Assembly (NCBI GenBank): GCA_018701055.1
Contig: JABIUH010000314.1
Span: 1-7,764 of the forward strand
Direction of reading: 5' to 3'
Source of the DNA: Woeseia sp.
Lineage (GTDB): Bacteria > Pseudomonadota > Gammaproteobacteria > Steroidobacterales > Woeseiaceae
Length of the DNA: 7,764 nt
The number at the start of each line of letters is the position of its first letter. Position 1 is the stretch's first letter. The notes beneath the pieces were generated by a model. It had not been told where the DNA came from, searched no databases, and saw nothing but the letters and a program-made list of their open reading frames with translations. Below, in pieces: positions 5,729 through 7,764 of this stretch. A program made the position numbers and the translations under genes.

Positions 5729-7639
5729 ATGAGAAGTATCACTCAAATTGTTGTTTTAATTATGATTGCTCCTTCGTCATTGATCATGTCGGGCAGCATC
5801 GACGCCGCCGGTCGGCTCGTCGACGCGGCAGAAACCGGTGACCGAGTGGCCGTTCGTGAGTTACTGCGCACCGGAGTGGATGCCAATGACGCGCATGGCG
5901 ATGGTATGACCGCGCTGCATTGGGCCGCCGAGAATGGTGATCACGAGTTGGCCGAGATGTTGATTGTTGCAGGCGCCAACGTGACCGCAGGTACTCGGAT
6001 CGGTCGTTACACGCCGCTGCATATCGCAAGTCGCAACGGACACGCTGAGGTGGTCAGAACATTACTCGCAGCAAGTGATGATCCGGACATTCAGACGACA
6101 AACTCGGGTGTGCGCCCGCTCCATTTGGCAGCTGCGTCAGACAGCACAGCGACGGTGCAGGTGTTACTGGCGGCAGGTGCGGACGTTGATGCGCGCGAAA
6201 GTGCTTGGGGACAAACCGCGCTGGTGTTCGCGGCTGCGGCAAATCGTATTGCGACCATTCATGTTTTGCTTGATGCAGGTGCGCAAATTGATGTCACAAC
6301 CCATGTCGTTGACGTTGTTGAGCGAGAGTTGGCAGACAAAGCGGCAAACAAACGATTGGCGGCCGCGATAACCGACTTCAAGACCAAAGCTGGCGGCGGC
6401 GCGGAATGGTTACCCGATTCGAGAGAAGTGCAGGGTGCGATCGATTTTTCTCGGGAGATTCAACGTAATTGGCCCAACGTGCCGGATCCGGCCTGCGACG
6501 AACAAGTGGACAGCGCCGGTTCCAGATTCAGTCGCTCCGAAGGTCCCAATAGCTGTAAATCTGACGCAGATGCAGACGCAGACGCAAATGCAGAAACCCC
6601 GCCTGAAGAGATGAACCTCAAGCGATTGTCTTACGGTCAGATGGTGGGAAATTGGGGCGGTTTGACACCATTGCTACATGCGATTCGACAAGGGCATGTT
6701 GATACCGTGCAGGCACTGCTGGAGCGGGGCGCTGATATCAATCAGGCATCTGCCGGCGATCAGACGACGCCTTTGCTAATGGCAATGGTCAACGGCCAAT
6801 ATGATTTAGGCCTCATGTTGCTGGCGTCGGGTGCTGATCCGAATCTATTGAGTGATGCAGGTACGTCTCCCTTATTTGCGGTGCTCGAACGACAGTGGGC
6901 GCCCTGGGCGCACTATGCGCATCCAGTTGATAATCAATTGCAGGATGCATCGTATTTTAATGTTCTGCAGGCGCTTCTCGAGGCGGATGCCGATCCAAAT
7001 GTTCGTTTGAAAAAGCACCTTTGGTATTCCGAATTCACGACGTCTGTGATGATGCCTGCCGGCTTACATCTAGATGGCGCGACACCGTTTTGGCGTGCGG
7101 CACAAGCGCTCGACGTCGACGCGATGCGCTTATTAAAATCCTTCGGCGCGGATGTGGATGTTGCGACGGTCAAGATTCCAAAGCGGCGACGGGGTGGGCG
7201 CGATCCGGAGGGCGGTGAGGAAAAAGAAGTCGATCATTCCGGCATTCCGACCGTGGAGCTGGGTGGACCCTTTATTTTTCCCGTCCATGTTGCTGCGGGT
7301 GCCGGTTATGGCCAGTACTTCATGGCGCATGCGCACCGGCATGCGCCGAATGGTTGGTTGCCAGCGGTGAAGTTTCTGATCGAAGATTGCGGCGCAGATG
7401 TCAACGCTCGGGATGGCAATGGGTATACCCCGCTACATCATGCAGCCTCGCGCGGCGATAACACAGTTATTCACTATCTGCTCGAGAAGGGCGCAGATGT
7501 CATGGCTGTCAGCCGAAAAGGCGAGACCACCGTTGATATGGCGAACGGCCCAACGCAACGCGTATCGCCTTTCCCGGCCACAATGGTGTTACTCGAAGGG
7601 CTGGGAGCCAAAAACAATCACAACTGCGTTTCCTGCTAA
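5729..7639 (+). CDS. Exported ankyrin-repeat protein with CVSC C-terminus
   Basis: A complete 636-residue protein; ATG at 5729 with AGAGA at 5718-5722. It has a Sec signal peptide (hydrophobic 6-20, likely cleavage near SIDA at 23-26). An N-terminal block of about five ankyrin repeats covers 28-189, with typical TALHWAAENGDHE and TPLHIASRNGHAE. A linker at about 190-307 lacks repeats and holds C256, C276 and an Asp-Ala run at 279-288. A second block covers about 308-480 with TPLLHAIRQGHVD. A highly charged loop (482-504, KRRRGG and GGEEKE) follows, then further repeats including TPLHHAASRGDN (567-578) to about 600. The chain ends NHNCVSC. Ankyrin stacks bind other proteins, so a scaffold or chaperone role for its two neighbours is plausible but inferred. 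It is the last gene of the three-gene unit. Confidence 0.93.
   Translation: MRSITQIVVLIMIAPSSLIMSGSIDAAGRLVDAAETGDRVAVRELLRTGVDANDAHGDGMTALHWAAENGDHELAEMLIVAGANVTAGTRIGRYTPLHIASRNGHAEVVRTLLAASDDPDIQTTNSGVRPLHLAAASDSTATVQVLLAAGADVDARESAWGQTALVFAAAANRIATIHVLLDAGAQIDVTTHVVDVVERELADKAANKRLAAAITDFKTKAGGGAEWLPDSREVQGAIDFSREIQRNWPNVPDPACDEQVDSAGSRFSRSEGPNSCKSDADADADANAETPPEEMNLKRLSYGQMVGNWGGLTPLLHAIRQGHVDTVQALLERGADINQASAGDQTTPLLMAMVNGQYDLGLMLLASGADPNLLSDAGTSPLFAVLERQWAPWAHYAHPVDNQLQDASYFNVLQALLEADADPNVRLKKHLWYSEFTTSVMMPAGLHLDGATPFWRAAQALDVDAMRLLKSFGADVDVATVKIPKRRRGGRDPEGGEEKEVDHSGIPTVELGGPFIFPVHVAAGAGYGQYFMAHAHRHAPNGWLPAVKFLIEDCGADVNARDGNGYTPLHHAASRGDNTVIHYLLEKGADVMAVSRKGETTVDMANGPTQRVSPFPATMVLLEGLGAKNNHNCVSC
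6563..6592 (+). repeat. Five tandem GAYGCA hexamers encoding an Asp-Ala run
   Basis: The units GACGCA, GATGCA, GACGCA, GACGCA and AATGCA follow one another in frame inside the ankyrin gene and encode DADADADANA (residues 279-288) in the linker between ankyrin blocks. Such a short in-frame repeat could change length by slippage without breaking the frame. The result is a flexible acidic hinge. Confidence 0.8.
7324..7347. repeat. 9-base perfect inverted repeat, GC-rich hairpin inside the ankyrin gene
   Basis: GGCGCATGC (7324-7332) and GCATGCGCC (7339-7347) are exact reverse complements separated by six bases, enough for a stable hairpin in DNA or mRNA. The segment is in frame and encodes the His-rich AHAHRHAP (residues 533-540). 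It has no T-run and is followed by about 290 bases of coding sequence, so it is not a terminator of the usual kind. Confidence 0.7.
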
Positions 7640-7657
7640 TCCTTTAAGTTCTATCTC

Positions 7658-7764
7658 TTACCCTCTCGCAGAACGACTGATCGTCGCGCGAATTTCAGTT
7701 TGCTCGTGAGGTTCAACGCTTAGCTTTCCCGTGACACCCTCTGGCTCGCCCCACGTGATTGAAA
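7658..7764 (-). CDS. C-terminal end of an unrecognised convergent gene (partial)
   Basis: Read leftward from the right edge, one frame is open for 34 codons from 7762 to a TAA at 7660-7658; the other two minus-strand frames close within the first 17 codons. The peptide begins SITWGEPEGVTGKL and continues with SVEPHEQTEIRATI before ending ARG. Its mix of residues and alternating beta-strand pattern look like real protein, and the stop lies only 18 bases past the ankyrin gene's stop, giving a tight tail-to-tail arrangement. The family is not recognised. With so little sequence it could also be chance. Confidence 0.45.
   Translation of the reverse strand, partial: SITWGEPEGVTGKLSVEPHEQTEIRATISRSARG

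Noticed and set aside
7670..7684. CGAC/GTCG stem downstream of the ankyrin gene as a terminator
   Set aside because: Four base pairs without a T-tract is too weak, and it lies in the candidate convergent coding frame.
7398..7709. Rightward 103-codon frame running past the ankyrin gene's stop
   Set aside because: It is mostly a shifted-frame reading of ankyrin repeats, with no ribosome site and no protein-like tail after 7639.

Overview
The window reads as chromosomal DNA of a Gram-negative bacterium, most likely a proteobacterium and perhaps an aquatic gammaproteobacterium. Evidence for this is clear Shine-Dalgarno sites, one near-consensus sigma-70 promoter, Sec and Tat export signals, and a c-type haem protein. 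The taxon is inference: the PSD-domain and DUF1552 families at its centre are also common in Planctomycetes, Acidobacteria and Myxococcota. No stretch longer than about 140 bases lacks a gene, and there is no sign of mobile elements, CRISPR, tRNA or rRNA.

Layout. Positions 1-1787 hold a leftward pair: an exported metallo-beta-lactamase-fold hydrolase (1787 to 774), then, 34 bases further on, the N-terminal 246 residues of a PhoD-type phosphodiesterase/alkaline phosphatase that runs off the left edge. A 140-base divergent intergenic region (1788-1927) carries a strong leftward promoter, a small operator-like palindrome and the ribosome site of the rightward GTG-started gene. Rightward from 1928 to 7639 lie three closely spaced genes with gaps of 12 and 21 bases. 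They encode a two-CXXCH protein with the PSCyt1/PSD3/PSD5/PSD4/PSCyt3/PSD2 (DUF1587/1595/1592/1588/1585) architecture, a Tat-exported DUF1552 (HXXSHH) protein, and a Sec-exported ankyrin-repeat protein ending in CVSC. At the right edge (7658-7764) an open leftward frame looks like the C-terminus of a convergent gene.

How they may work together. All five well-supported proteins carry export signals, so the region is devoted to the cell envelope. The three rightward genes look like one transcription unit and are the best candidate for an uncharacterised system: a secreted di-haem-type protein, a Tat-folded partner with a conserved histidine motif, and an extracytoplasmic ankyrin scaffold. Their biochemical role is not known from the sequence. 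The leftward pair joins two metal-dependent hydrolase folds (phosphodiester or sulfate-ester type) and may serve phosphate or organic-ester scavenging; any link between the two units is only by position.
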